A stretch of DNA of 64,000 bases from positions 248,217,889-248,281,888 of the forward strand of contig OV050030.1 of NCBI GenBank assembly GCA_920105625.2, given 5' to 3'. Numbering within the stretch: the first letter of the stretch is position 1; each line of letters opens with the position of its first letter. The notes beneath the pieces were generated by a model that did no database searches, had not been told where the DNA came from, and saw only the letters and a list, made by a program, of their open reading frames with translations. Position numbers and translations under genes: made by a program. Positions 35,454 to 48,782 of this stretch are shown here, in pieces. The DNA comes from Clusia tigrina (lineage: Eukaryota > Arthropoda > Insecta > Diptera > Clusiidae).

Positions 35454-38400
35454 TCAAAGCTATGCTACCCTTGAGTCCCAAATCAATCACTGATAAAACT
35501 TCAAATGGCCCTAACTTCTATACGGTACATCCTACACCTATCAAAGTTTGCAACATACAAATGCTTGTAACTTTTTACTGGAGCGTCATAAAACCTTGAA
35601 ATTTTGTAACAATAAAGTACTCAAGCCTCTTGTCAATTTAAGTTATCGCTCAAAGCTATGCTACCCTTGAGTCACAAATCAAACACTGACAAAACTTCAA
35701 ACGGCCCTAGCTTCTATACGGTACGTCCTACACCTATCAAAGTTTGCAACATACAAATGCTTGTAACTTTTTACTGGAGCGTCATAAAACCTTGAAATTT
35801 TGTAACAATTAAGTACTCGAGCCTCTTGTCAATTTAAGCTATCGCTCAAAGCTATGCTACCCTTGGGTCCCAAATCAATCACTGATAAAACTTCAAATGG
35901 CCCTAACTTCTATACGGTACGTCCTACACCTATCAAAGTTTGCAACATACAAATGCTTGTAACTTTTTATTGGAGCGTCATAAAACCTTGAAATTTGGTA
36001 ACAATAAAGTTCTCGAGCCTCTTGTCAATTGAAGCCATCGCTCAAAGCTATGCTACCCTTCAGTCCCAAATCAAACACTGATAAAACTTCAAATAGCCCT
36101 AACTTCTATAAGGTACGTCCTACACCTATCAAAGTTTGCAACATACAAATGCATGCAACTTTTTACTGGAGCGTCATAAAACCTTGAAATTTTGTAACAA
36201 TTAAGTACTCGAGCCTCTTGTCAATTTGAGCTATCGCTCAAAGCTATGCTCCCCTTGAGTCCCAAATCAAACACTGACAAAACTTCAAGTGGCCCTAACT
36301 TCTATACGATACGTCCTACATTTATCAAAGTTTGCAACATACAAATGCTTGCAACTTTTTACTGGAGCGTCATAAAACCTTGAAATTTTGTAGCAATTAA
36401 GTACTCGAGCCTCTTGTCAATTTAAGTTATCGCTCAAAGCTATGCTACCCTTGAGTGCCAAATCAAACACTGATAAAACTTCAAATGGCCCTAACTTCTA
36501 TATGGTACGTCTTAGACCTATCAAAGTTTGCAAATTACAAATGCTTGTAACTTTATACTGGAGCGTCATAAAGCCTTGAAATTTTGTAACAATAAAGTAC
36601 TCGAGCCTCTTGTCAATTTAAGTTATCGCTCAAAGCTATGCTACCCTTGAGTCCCAAATCAAACACTGATAAATCTTCAAATGGCCCTAACTTCTATACG
36701 GTACGTCCTACACCTATCAAAGTTTGGAACATACAAATGCTTGTAACTTTTTACTGGAGCGTCATAAAACCTTGAAATTTTGAACAATAAATTACTCGAG
36801 CCTCTTGTCAATTTAAGCTATCGCTCAAAGCTATGGTACCCTTGAGTCCCAGATAAAACACTCATAAAACTTCAAATGGCCCTAACTTCTATACGGTACG
36901 TCCTACACCTATCAAAGTTTGCAAAATACAAATGCTTGTAACTTTTTACTGGCGCGTCATAAAACCTTGCAATTTTGTAACAATAAAGTACTCGAGCCTC
37001 TTGTCAATTTAAGCTATCGCTAGAAGCTATGCTACCCTTGAGTCCCAAATCAAACACTGATAAAACTTCAAAAGGCCCTAACTTCTATACGGTACGTCCT
37101 ACACCTATCAAAGTTTTGTAACATACAAATGCTTGCAACTTTTTACTGGAGCGTCATAAAACCTCGAAATTTTGTAACAATTAAGTACTCGAGCCTCTTG
37201 TCAATTTAAGCTATCGCTCAAAGCTATGCTACCCTTGAGTCCCAAATCAAACACTGATAAAACTTCAAATGGCCCTAACTTCTATACGGTACGACCTACA
37301 CCTATAAAAGTTTGCAAAATACAAATGCTTGTAACTTTTTACTGGCGCGTCATAAAACCTTGCAATTTTGTAACAATAAAGTACTCGAGCCTCTTGTCAA
37401 TTTAAGCTATCGCTCAAAGCTATGCTACCCTTGAGTCCCAAATCAAACACTGACAAAACTTCAAATGGCCCTAACTTCTATACGGTACGTCCTACACCTA
37501 TCAAAGTTTGCAACATACAAATGCTTGTAACTTTTTACTGGAGCGTCATAAAACCTTGCAATTTTGTAACAATAAAGTACTCGGGCCTCTTGTCAATTTA
37601 AGCTATCGCTCAAAGCTATGCTACCCTTCAGTCTCAAATGAAACACTGATAAAACTTCAAATGGCCCTAACTTCTATACGGTACGTCCTACACCTATCAA
37701 AGTTTGCAACATACAAATGCTTGTAACTTTTTACTGGAGCGTCATAAAACCTTGAAATTTTGTAACAATAAAGTACTCGAGACTCTTGTCAATTTAAGCT
37801 CGCTCAAAGCTATGCTACCCTTGAGTCCCAAATCAATCACTGATAAAACTTCAAATGGCCCTAACTTCTATACGGTACGTCCTACACCTATCAAAGTTTG
37901 CAACATACAAATGCTTGTATCTTTTTACTGGAGCGTTATAAAACCTTCAAATTTTGTAACAATAAAGTACTCGAGCCTCTTGTCAATTTAAGTTATCGCT
38001 CAAAGCTATGCTACCCTTGAGTCACAAATCAAACACTGACAAAACTTCAAACGGCCCTAACTTCTATACGGTACTTCCTACACTTATCAAAGTTTGCAAC
38101 ATACAAATGCTTGTAACTTTTTACTGGAGCGTCATAAAACCTTGAAATTTTGTAACAATAAAGTACTCGAGCCTCTTGTCAATTTAAGCTATCGCTCAAA
38201 GCTATGCTACCCTTGAGTCCCAAATCAATCACTGATAAAACTTCAAATGGCCCTAACTTCTATACGGTACATCCTACACCTATCAAAGTTTGCAACATAC
38301 AAATGCTTGTAACTTTTTACTGGAGCGTCATAAAACCTTGAAATTTTGTAACAATAAAGTACTCAAGCCTCTTGTCAATTTAAGTTATCGCTCAAAGCTA

Positions 38401-38790
38401 TGCTACCCTTGAGTCACAAATCAAACACTGACAAAACTTCAAACGGCCCTAGCTTCTATACGGTACGTCCTACACCTATCAAAGTTTGCAACATACAAAT
38501 GCTTGTAACTTTTTACTGGAGCGTCATAAAACCTTGAAATTTTGTAACAATTAAGTACTCGAGCCTCTTGTCAATTTAAGCTATCGCTCAAAGCTATGCT
38601 ACCCTTGAGTCCCAAATCAATCACTGATAAAACTTCAAATGGCCCTAACTTCTATACGGTACGTCCTACACCTATCAAATTTTGCAACATACAAATGCTT
38701 GTAACTTTTTATTGGAGCGTCATAAAACCTTGAAATTTGGTAACAATAAAGTTCTCGAGCCTCTTGTCAATTGAAGCCATCGCTCAAAGC

Positions 38791-38986
38791 TATGCTACCC
38801 TTCAGTCCCAAATCAAACACTGATAAAACTTCAAATAGCCCTAACTTCTATAAGGTACGTCCTACATCTATCAAAGTTTGCAACATACAAATGCTTGCAA
38901 CTTTTTACTGGAGCGTCATAAAACCTTGAAATTTTGTAGCAATTAAGTACTCGAGCCTCTTGTCAATTTAAGTTATCGCTCAAAGC
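38791..38986 (+). repeat. f/g hybrid monomer
   Basis: It starts as type f (TTCAG, AAATAGCC, ATAAGG) and ends as type g (ATGCTTGCAAC, GTAGCAATTAAG). The crossover lies between about 38853 and 38867. Copies are at 43101 and 47803. Confidence 0.8.
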
Positions 38987-40946
38987 TATGCTACCCTTGA
39001 GTGCCAAATCAAACACTGATAAAACTTCAAATGGCCCTAACTTCTATATGGTACGTCTTAGACCTATCAAAGTTTGCAAAATACAAATGCTTGTAACTTT
39101 ATACTGGAGCGTCATAAAGCCTTGAAATTTTGTAACAATAAAGTACTCGAGCCTCTTGTCAATTTAAGTTATCGCTCAAAGCTATGCTACCCTTGAGTCC
39201 CAAATCAAACACTGATAAATCTTCAAATGGCCCTAACTTCTATACGGTACGTCCTACACCTATCAAAGTTTGGAACATACAAATGCTTGTAACTTTTTAC
39301 TGGAGCGTCATAAAACCTTGAAATTTTGAACAATAAATTACTCGAGCCTCTTGTCAATTTAAGCTATCGCTCAAAGCTATGGTACCCTTGAGTCCCAGAT
39401 AAAACACTCATAAAACTTCAAATGGCCCTAACTTCTATACGGTACGTCCTACACCTATCAAAGTTTGCAAAATACAAATGCTTGTAACTTTTTACTGGCG
39501 CGTCATAAAACCTTGCAATTTTGTAACAATAAAGTACTCGAGCCTCTTGTCAATTTAAGCTATCGCTAGAAGCTATGCTACCCTTGAGTCCCAAATCAAA
39601 CACTGATAAAACTTCAAAAGGCCCTAACTTCTATACGGTACGTCCTACACCTATCAAAGTTTTGTAACATACAAATGCTTGCAACTTTTTACTGGAGCGT
39701 CATAAAACCTCGAAATTTTGTAACAATTAAGTACTCGAGCCTCTTGTCAATTTCAGCTATCCTTCAAAGCTATGCTACCCTTGAGTCCCAAATCAAACAC
39801 TGACAAAACTTCAAATGGCCCTAACTTCTATACGGTACGTCCTACACCTATAAAAGTTTGCAAAATACAAATGCTTGTAACTTTTTACTGGAGCGTCATA
39901 AAACCTTGAAATTTTGTAACAATTAAGTACTCGAGCCTCTTGTCAATTTAAGCTATCGCTCAAAGCTATGCTACCCTTGAGTCCCAAATCAAACACTGAT
40001 AAAACTTCAAATGGCCCTAACTTCTATACGGTACGTCCTACACCTATCAAAGTTTGCAACATACAAATGCTTGTAACTTTTTACTGGAGCGTTATAAAAC
40101 CTTCAAATTTTGTAACAATAAAGTACTCGAGCCTCTTGTCAATTTAAGTTATCGCTCAAAGCTATGCTACCCTTGAGTCACAAATCAAACACTGACAAAA
40201 CTTCAAACGGCCCTAACTTCTATACGGTACTTCCTACACTTATCAAAGTTTGCAACATACAAATGCTTGTAACTTTTTACTGGAGCGTCATAAAACCTTG
40301 CAATTTTGTAACAATAAAGTACTCGAGCCTCTTGTCAATTTAAGCAAGCGCTCAAAGCTATGCTACCCTTGAGTCCTAAATCAAACACTGATAAAACTTC
40401 AAATAGCCCTAACTTCTATACGGTACGTCCTACACCTATCAAAGTTTGCAACATACAAATGCTTGTAACTTTTTACTGGAGCCTCATAAAACCTTGAAAT
40501 TTTGTAACAACAAAGTACTCGAGCCTCTTGTCAATTTAAGCTATCGCTCAAAGCTATGCTACCCTTCAGTCCCAAATCAAACACTGATAAAACTTCAAAT
40601 AGCCCTAACTTCTATAAGGTACGTCCTACACCTATCAAAGTTTGCAACATACAAATGCATGCAACTTTTTACTGGAGCGTCATAAAACCTTGAAATTTTG
40701 TAACAATTAAGTACTCGAGCCTCTTGTCAATTTGAGCTATCGCTCAAAGCTATGCTCCCCTTGAGTCCCAAATCAAACACTGACAAAACTTCAAGTGGCC
40801 CTAACTTCTATACGATACGTCCTACATTTATCAAAGTTTGCAACATACAAATGCTTGCAACTTTTTACTGGAGCGTCATAAAACCTTGAAATTTTGTAGC
40901 AATTAAGTACTCGAGCCTCTTGTCAATTTAAGTTATCGCTCAAAGC

Positions 40947-41141
40947 TATGCTACCCTTGAGTGCCAAATCAAACACTGATAAAACTTCAAATGGCCCTAA
41001 CTTCTATACGGTACGTCCTACACCTATCAAAGTTTGGAACATACAAATGCTTGTAACTTTTTACTGGAGCGTCATAAAACCTTGAAATTTTGAACAATAA
41101 ATTACTCGAGCCTCTTGTCAATTTAAGCTATCGCTCAAAGC
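40947..41141 (+). repeat. h/i hybrid monomer
   Basis: It starts with GAGTGCCA (type h) but lacks TATATGG and continues as type i (TTTGGAAC, TTTGAACAATAAATT). The crossover lies between about 40984 and 41009. A copy is at 45649. Confidence 0.8.
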
Positions 41142-44100
41142 TATGGTACCCTTGAGTCCCAGATAAAACACTCATAAAACTTCAAATGGCCCTAACTTCT
41201 ATACGGTACGTCCTACACCTATCAAAGTTTGCAAAATACAAATGCTTGTAACTTTTTACTGGCGCGTCATAAAACCTTGCAATTTTGTAACAATAAAGTA
41301 CTCGAGCCTCTTGTCAATTTAAGCTATCGCTAGAAGCTATGCTACCCTTGAGTCCCAAATCAAACACTGATAAAACTTCAAAAGGCCCTAACTTCTATAC
41401 GGTACGTCCTACACCTATCAAAGTTTTGTAACATACAAATGCTTGCAACTTTTTACTGGAGCGTCATAAAACCTCGAAATTTTGTAACAATTAAGTACTC
41501 GAGCCTCTTGTCAATTTCAGCTATCGCTCAAAGCTATGCTACCCTTGAGTCCCAAATCAAACACTGACAAAACTTCAAATGGCCCTAACTTCTATACGGT
41601 ACGACCTACACCTATAAAAGTTTGCAAAATACAAATGCTTGTAACTTTTTACTGGCGCGTCATAAAACCTTGCAATTTTGTAACAATAAAGTACTCGAGC
41701 CTCTTGTCAATTTAAGCTATCGCTCAAAGCTATGCTACCCTTGAGTCCCAAATCAAACACTGACAAAACTTCAAATGGCCCTAACTTCTATACGGTACGT
41801 CCTACACCTATCAAAGTTTGCAACATACAAATGCTTGTAACTTTTTACTGGAGCGTCATAAAACCTTGCAATTTTGTAACAATAAAGTACTCGGGCCTCT
41901 TGTCAATTTAAGCTATCGCTCAAAGCTATGCTACCCTTCAGTCCCAAATGAAACACTGATAAAACTTCAAATGGCCCTAACTTCTATACGGTACGTCCTA
42001 CACCTATCAAAGTTTGCAACATACAAATGCTTGTAACTTTTTACTGGAGCGTCATAAAACCTTGAAATTTTGTAACAATAAAGTACTCGAGACTCTTGTC
42101 AATTTAAGCTCGCTCAAAGCTATGCTACCCTTGAGTCCCAAATCAATCACTGATAAAACTTCAAATGGCCCTAACTTCTATACGGTACATCCTACACCTA
42201 TCAAAGTTTGCAACATACAAATGCTTGTAACTTTTTACTGGAGCGTTATAAAACCTTCAAATTTTGTAACAATAAAGTACTCGAGCCTCTTGTCAATTTA
42301 AGTTATCGCTCAAAGCTATGCTACCCTTGAGTCACAAATCAAACACTGACAAAACTTCAAACGGCCCTAACTTCTATACGGTACTTCCTACACTTATCAA
42401 AGTTTGCAACATACAAATGCTTGTAACTTTTTACTGGAGCGTCATAAAACCTTGAAATTTTGTAACAATAAAGTACTCGAGCCTCTTGTCAATTTAAGCT
42501 ATCGCTCAAAGCTATGCTACCCTTGAGTCCCAAATCAATCACTGATAAAACTTCAAATGGCCCTAACTTCTATACGGTACATCCTACACCTATCAAAGTT
42601 TGCAACATACAAATGCTTGTAACTTTTTACTGGAGCGTCATAAAACCTTGAAATTTTGTAACAATAAAGTACTCAAGCCTCTTGTCAATTTAAGTTATCG
42701 CTCAAAGCTATGCTACCCTTGAGTCACAAATCAAACACTGACAAAACTTCAAACGGCCCTAGCTTCTATACGGTACGTCCTACACCTATCAAAGTTTGCA
42801 ACATACAAATGCTTGTAACTTTTTACTGGAGCGTCATAAAACCTTGAAATTTTGTAACAATTAAGTACTCGAGCCTCTTGTCAATTTAAGCTATCGCTCA
42901 AAGCTATGCTACCCTTGAGTCCCAAATCAATCACTGATAAAACTTCAAATGGCCCTAACTTCTATACGGTACGTCCTACACCTATCAAATTTTGCAACAT
43001 ACAAATGCTTGTAACTTTTTATTGGAGCGTCATAAAACCTTGAAATTTGGTAACAATAAAGTTCTCGAGCCTCTTGTCAATTGAAGCCATCGCTCAAAGC
43101 TATGCTACCCTTCAGTCCCAAATCAAACACTGATAAAACTTCAAATAGCCCTAACTTCTATAAGGTACGTCCTACATCTATCAAAGTTTGCAACATACAA
43201 ATGCTTGCAACTTTTTACTGGAGCGTCATAAAACCTTGAAATTTTGTAGCAATTAAGTACTCGAGCCTCTTGTCAATTTAAGTTATCGCTCAAAGCTATG
43301 CTACCCTTGAGTGCCAAATCAAACACTGATAAAACTTCAAATGGCCCTAACTTCTATATGGTACGTCTTAGACCTATCAAAGTTTGCAAAATACAAATGC
43401 TTGTAACTTTATACTGGAGCGTCATAAAGCCTTGAAATTTTGTAACAATAAAGTACTCGAGCCTCTTGTCAATTTAAGTTATCGCTCAAAGCTATGCTAC
43501 CCTTGAGTCCCAAATCAAACACTGATAAATCTTCAAATGGCCCTAACTTCTATACGGTACGTCCTACACCTATCAAAGTTTGGAACATACAAATGCTTGT
43601 AACTTTTTACTGGAGCGTCATAAAACCTTGAAATTTTGAACAATAAATTACTCGAGCCTCTTGTCAATTTAAGCTATCGCTCAAAGCTATGGTACCCTTG
43701 AGTCCCAGATAAAACACTCATAAAACTTCAAATGGCCCTAACTTCTATACGGTACGTCCTACACCTATCAAAGTTTGCAAAATACAAATGCTTGTAACTT
43801 TTTACTGGCGCGTCATAAAACCTTGCAATTTTGTAACAATAAAGTACTCGAGCCTCTTGTCAATTTAAGCTATCGCTAGAAGCTATGCTACCCTTGAGTC
43901 CCAAATCAAACACTGATAAAACTTCAAAAGGCCCTAACTTCTATACGGTACGTCCTACACCTATCAAAGTTTTGTAACATACAAATGCTTGCAACTTTTT
44001 ACTGGAGCGTCATAAAACCTCGAAATTTTGTAACAATTAAGTACTCGAGCCTCTTGTCAATTTCAGCTATCCTTCAAAGCTATGCTACCCTTGAGTCCCA

Positions 44101-44864
44101 AATCAAACACTGACAAAACTTCAAATGGCCCTAACTTCTATACGGTACGTCCTACACCTATAAAAGTTTGCAAAATACAAATGCTTGTAACTTTTTACTG
44201 GAGCGTCATAAAACCTTGAAATTTTGTAACAATAAAGTACTCGAGCCTCTTGTCAATTTAAGCTATCGCTCAAAGCTATGCTACCCTTGAGTCCCAAATC
44301 AATCACTGATAAAACTTCAAATGGCCCTAACTTCTATACGGTACGTCCTACACCTATCAAAGTTTGCAACATACAAATGCTTGTAACTTTTTACTGGAGC
44401 GTTATAAAACCTTCAAATTTTGTAACAATAAAGTACTCGAGCCTCTTGTCAATTTAAGTTATCGCTCAAAGCTATGCTACCCTTGAGTCACAAATCAAAC
44501 ACTGACAAAACTTCAAACGGCCCTAACTTCTATACGGTACTTCCTACACTTATCAAAGTTTGCAACATACAAATGCTTGTAACTTTTTACTGGAGCGTCA
44601 TAAAACCTTGCAATTTTGTAACAATAAAGTACTCGAGCCTCTTGTCAATTTAAGCAAGCGCTCAAAGCTATGCTACCCTTGAGTCCTAAATCAAACACTG
44701 ATAAAACTTCAAATAGCCCTAACTTCTATACGGTACGTCCTACACCTATCAAAGTTTGCAACATACAAATGCTTGTAACTTTTTACTGGAGCCTCATAAA
44801 ACCTTGAAATTTTGTAACAACAAAGTACTCGAGCCTCTTGTCAATTTAAGCTATCGCTCAAAGC

Positions 44865-45256
44865 TATGCTACCCTTGAGTCCCAAATCAAACACTGACAA
44901 AACTTCAAACGGCCCTAACTTCTATACGGTACTTCCTACACTTATGAAAGTTTGCAACATACAAATGCTTGTAACTTTTTACTGGAGCGTCATAAAACCT
45001 TGAAATTTTGTAACAATAAAGTACTCGAGGCTCTTGTCAATTTAAGCTATCGCTCAAAGCTATGCTACCCTTCAGTCCCAAATGAAACACTGATAAAACT
45101 TCAAATGGCCCTAACTTCTATACGGTACGTCCTACACCTATCAAAGTTTGCACCATACAAATACTTGTAACTTTTTACTGGAGCGTCATAAAACCTTGAA
45201 ATTTTGTAACAATAAAGTACTCGAGATTCTTGTCAATTTAAGTTATCGCTCAAAGC
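44865..45256 (+). repeat. Block 1 monomers inserted in block 2
   Basis: Two monomers carry CTTATGAAAG, GAGGCTCTTG and the TTCAG/GCACC form, the same pair as at 9207-9598, 11165-11556 and 49175-49566. They are followed by a hybrid monomer and are the reason this HOR unit is two monomers longer than the preceding one. Confidence 0.85.
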
Positions 45257-45452
45257 TATGCTACCCTTGAGTCCCAAATCAAACACTGACAAAACTTCAA
45301 ACGACCCTAACTTCTATACGGTACGTCCTACACCTATCAAAGTTTGCAACATACAAATGCATGCAACTTTTTACTGGAGCGTCATAAAACCTTGAAATTT
45401 TGTAACAATTAAGTACTCGAGCCTCTTGTCAATTTGAGCTATCGCTCAAAGC
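45257..45452 (+). repeat. Hybrid monomer closing the block 1 island
   Basis: The first part has TGACAAAAC and AAACGACC as at 11557. The second part has ATGCATGCAAC, AATTAAG and TTTGAGC of type f. The switch lies between about 45319 and 45343. Confidence 0.8.
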
Positions 45453-46432
45453 TATGCTCCCCTTGAGTCCCAAATCAAACACTGACAAAACTTCAAGTGG
45501 CCCTAACTTCTATACGATACGTCCTACATTTATCAAAGTTTGCAACATACAAATGCTTGCAACTTTTTACTGGAGCGTCATAAAACCTTGAAATTTTGTA
45601 GCAATTAAGTACTCGAGCCTCTTGTCAATTTAAGTTATCGCTCAAAGCTATGCTACCCTTGAGTGCCAAATCAAACACTGATAAAACTTCAAATGGCCCT
45701 AACTTCTATACGGTACGTCCTACACCTATCAAAGTTTGGAACATACAAATGCTTGTAACTTTTTACTGGAGCGTCATAAAACCTTGAAATTTTGAACAAT
45801 AAATTACTCGAGCCTCTTGTCAATTTAAGCTATCGCTCAAAGCTATGGTACCCTTGAGTCCCAGATAAAACACTCATAAAACTTCAAATGGCCCTAACTT
45901 CTATACGGTACGTCCTACACCTATCAAAGTTTGCAAAATACAAATGCTTGTAACTTTTTACTGGCGCGTCATAAAACCTTGCAATTTTGTAACAATAAAG
46001 TACTCGAGCCTCTTGTCAATTTAAGCTATCGCTAGAAGCTATGCTACCCTTGAGTCCCAAATCAAACACTGATAAAACTTCAAAAGGCCCTAACTTCTAT
46101 ACGGTACGTCCTACACCTATCAAAGTTTTGTAACATACAAATGCTTGCAACTTTTTACTGGAGCGTCATAAAACCTCGAAATTTTGTAACAATAAAGTAC
46201 TCGAGCCTCTTGTCAATTTCAGCTATCGCTCAAAGCTATGCTACCCTTGAGTCCCAAATCAAACACTGATAAAACTTCAAATGGCCCTAACTTCTATACG
46301 GTACGACCTACACCTATAAAAGTTTGCAAAATACAAATGCTTGTAACTTTTTACTGGCGCGTCATAAAACCTTGCAATTTTGTAACAATAAAGTACTCGA
46401 GCCTCTTGTCAATTTAAGCTATCGCTCAAAGT

Positions 46433-48782
46433 TATGCTACCCTTGAGTCCCAAATCAAACACTGACAAAACTTCAAATGGCCCTAACTTCTATACGGTAC
46501 GTCCTACACCTATCAAAGTTTGCAACATACAAATGCTTGTAACTTTTTACTGGAGCGTCATAAAACCTTGCAATTTTGTAACAATAAAGTACTCGGGCCT
46601 CTTGTCAATTTAAGCTATCGCTCAAAGCTATGCTACCCTTCAGTCCCAAATGAAACACTGATAAAACTTCAAATGGCCCTAACTTCTATACGGTACGTCC
46701 TACACCTATCAAAGTTTGCAACATACAAATGCTTGTAACTTTTTACTGGAGCGTCATAAAACCTTGAAATTTTGTAACAATAAAGTACTCGAGACTCTTG
46801 TCAATTTAAGCTCGCTCAAAGCTATGCTACCCTTGAGTCCCAAATCAATCACTGATAAAACTTCAAATGGCCCTAACTTCTATACGGTACATCCTACACC
46901 TATCAAAGTTTGCAACATACAAATGCTTGTAACTTTTTACTGGAGCGTTATAAAACCTTCAAATTTTGTAACAATAAAGTACTCGAGCCTCTTGTCAATT
47001 TAAGTTATCGCTCAAAGCTATGCTACCCTTGAGTCACAAATCAAACACTGACAAAACTTCAAACGGCCCTAACTTCTATACGGTACTTCCTACACTTATC
47101 AAAGTTTGCAACATACAAATGCTTGTAACTTTTTACTGGAGCGTCATAAAACCTTGAAATTTTGTAACAATAAAGTACTCGAGCCTCTTGTCAATTTAAG
47201 CTATCGCTCAAAGCTATGCTACCCTTGAGTCCCAAATCAATCACTGATAAAACTTCAAATGGCCCTAACTTCTATACGGTACATCCTACACCTATCAAAG
47301 TTTGCAACATACAAATGCTTGTAACTTTTTACTGGAGCGTCATAAAACCTTGAAATTTTGTAACAATAAAGTACTCAAGCCTCTTGTCAATTTAAGTTAT
47401 CGCTCAAAGCTATGCTACCCTTGAGTCACAAATCAAACACTGACAAAACTTCAAACGGCCCTAGCTTCTATACGGTACGTCCTACACCTATCAAAGTTTG
47501 CAACATACAAATGCTTGTAACTTTTTACTGGAGCGTCATAAAACCTTGAAATTTTGTAACAATTAAGTACTCGAGCCTCTTGTCAATTTAAGCTATCGCT
47601 CAAAGCTATGCTACCCTTGAGTCCCAAATCAATCACTGATAAAACTTCAAATGGCCCTAACTTCTATACGGTACGTCCTACACCTATCAAATTTTGCAAC
47701 ATACAAATGCTTGTAACTTTTTATTGGAGCGTCATAAAACCTTGAAATTTGGTAACAATAAAGTTCTCGAGCCTCTTGTCAATTGAAGCCATCGCTCAAA
47801 GCTATGCTACCCTTCAGTCCCAAATCAAACACTGATAAAACTTCAAATAGCCCTAACTTCTATAAGGTACGTCCTACATCTATCAAAGTTTGCAACATAC
47901 AAATGCTTGCAACTTTTTACTGGAGCGTCATAAAACCTTGAAATTTTGTAGCAATTAAGTACTCGAGCCTCTTGTCAATTTAAGTTATCGCTCAAAGCTA
48001 TGCTACCCTTGAGTGCCAAATCAAACACTGATAAAACTTCAAATGGCCCTAACTTCTATATGGTACGTCTTAGACCTATCAAAGTTTGCAAAATACAAAT
48101 GCTTGTAACTTTATACTGGAGCGTCATAAAGCCTTGAAATTTTGTAACAATAAAGTACTCGAGCCTCTTGTCAATTTAAGTTATCGCTCAAAGCTATGCT
48201 ACCCTTGAGTCCCAAATCAAACACTGATAAATCTTCAAATGGCCCTAACTTCTATACGGTACGTCCTACACCTATCAAAGTTTGGAACATACAAATGCTT
48301 GTAACTTTTTACTGGAGCGTCATAAAACCTTGAAATTTTGAACAATAAATTACTCGAGCCTCTTGTCAATTTAAGCTATCGCTCAAAGCTATGGTACCCT
48401 TGAGTCCCAGATAAAACACTCATAAAACTTCAAATGGCCCTAACTTCTATACGGTACGTCCTACACCTATCAAAGTTTGCAAAATACAAATGCTTGTAAC
48501 TTTTTACTGGCGCGTCATAAAACCTTGCAATTTTGTAACAATAAAGTACTCGAGCCTCTTGTCAATTTAAGCTATCGCTAGAAGCTATGCTACCCTTGAG
48601 TCCCAAATCAAACACTGATAAAACTTCAAAAGGCCCTAACTTCTATACGGTACGTCCTACACCTATCAAAGTTTTGTAACATACAAATGCTTGCAACTTT
48701 TTACTGGAGCGTCATAAAACCTCGAAATTTTGTAACAATTAAGTACTCGAGCCTCTTGTCAATTTCAGCTATCCTTCAAAGC
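46433..48782 (+). repeat. Third, partial compound HOR copy (12 monomers)
   Basis: Types a to k follow 41731-44080 at a displacement of 4702 bp over 2350 bp with very few visible changes (for example GTTATG for GCTATG at its start). The copy is interrupted in the next monomer. Confidence 0.85.

Larger units (their letters stand above)
35265..35460 (+). repeat. Representative 196-bp monomer
   Basis: This copy is close to the window-wide consensus, apart from the CAGTCCC and AATGAAAC variants near its start. In monomer coordinates the main diagnostic sites are: 13 (TTGAG or TTCAG); 17-19 (TCCCA, TCACA, TCCTA, TGCCA); 33-38; 46-48 (ACGG, ATGG, ATAG, AGGG); 62-64; 69 (ACGTCC or ACTTCC); 85-95 (GCAACATAC, GCACCATAC, GCAACAGAG and a one-base deletion form); 124-128 (GCGTCAT, GCCTCAT, GCGTTAT, GCGTAAT, GCGTCAG); 138; 148-157; 167-172; and 181-190. 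A 13-14 base direct repeat, AAGCTATCGCTCA then AAGCTATGCTACC, spans the monomer junction. G+C of the consensus is 75/196 by hand count. Confidence 0.9.
35069..37420 (+). repeat. 12-mer of block 2 (simple form)
   Basis: Twelve monomers (2352 bp), here called a to l. Marks are: a ACTCGGGCC; b TTCAG with AATGAAAC; c ACTCAAGCC; d CCCTAGC with AATTAAG; e TTTTTATTGG with GTTCTCGAG and GAAGCCATC; f ATGCATGCAAC; g TGCTCCCC with GTAGCAATTAAG; h TATATGG; i TTTGAACAATAAATT (195 bp); j GGTACC with GGCGCG; k TTTTGTAAC (197 bp) with CCTCGAAA; l ACGACCTAC with TATAAAAG. Type a then returns at 37421. This is the least rearranged form of the family in the window. Confidence 0.88.
37421..41730 (+). repeat. 22-monomer compound HOR of block 2
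   Basis: The unit is 4310 bp. Its order is a, b' (194 bp, AAGCTCGCTC), two block-1-like monomers, c, d, e, f/g hybrid, h, i, j, k, l', then three block-1-like monomers, f, g, h/i hybrid, j, k, l. It therefore contains two incomplete passes of the 12-mer with other monomers inserted. Types h-i-j-k mark the first pass; the hybrid shortens the second. Confidence 0.85.
41731..46432 (+). repeat. 24-monomer form of the compound HOR
   Basis: The order is the same as 37421-41730, but the monomer f near the middle is replaced by three monomers, giving 4702 bp. The shared parts look almost identical to the previous unit (for example GTCTCA versus GTCCCA near the type b' start). Confidence 0.85.
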
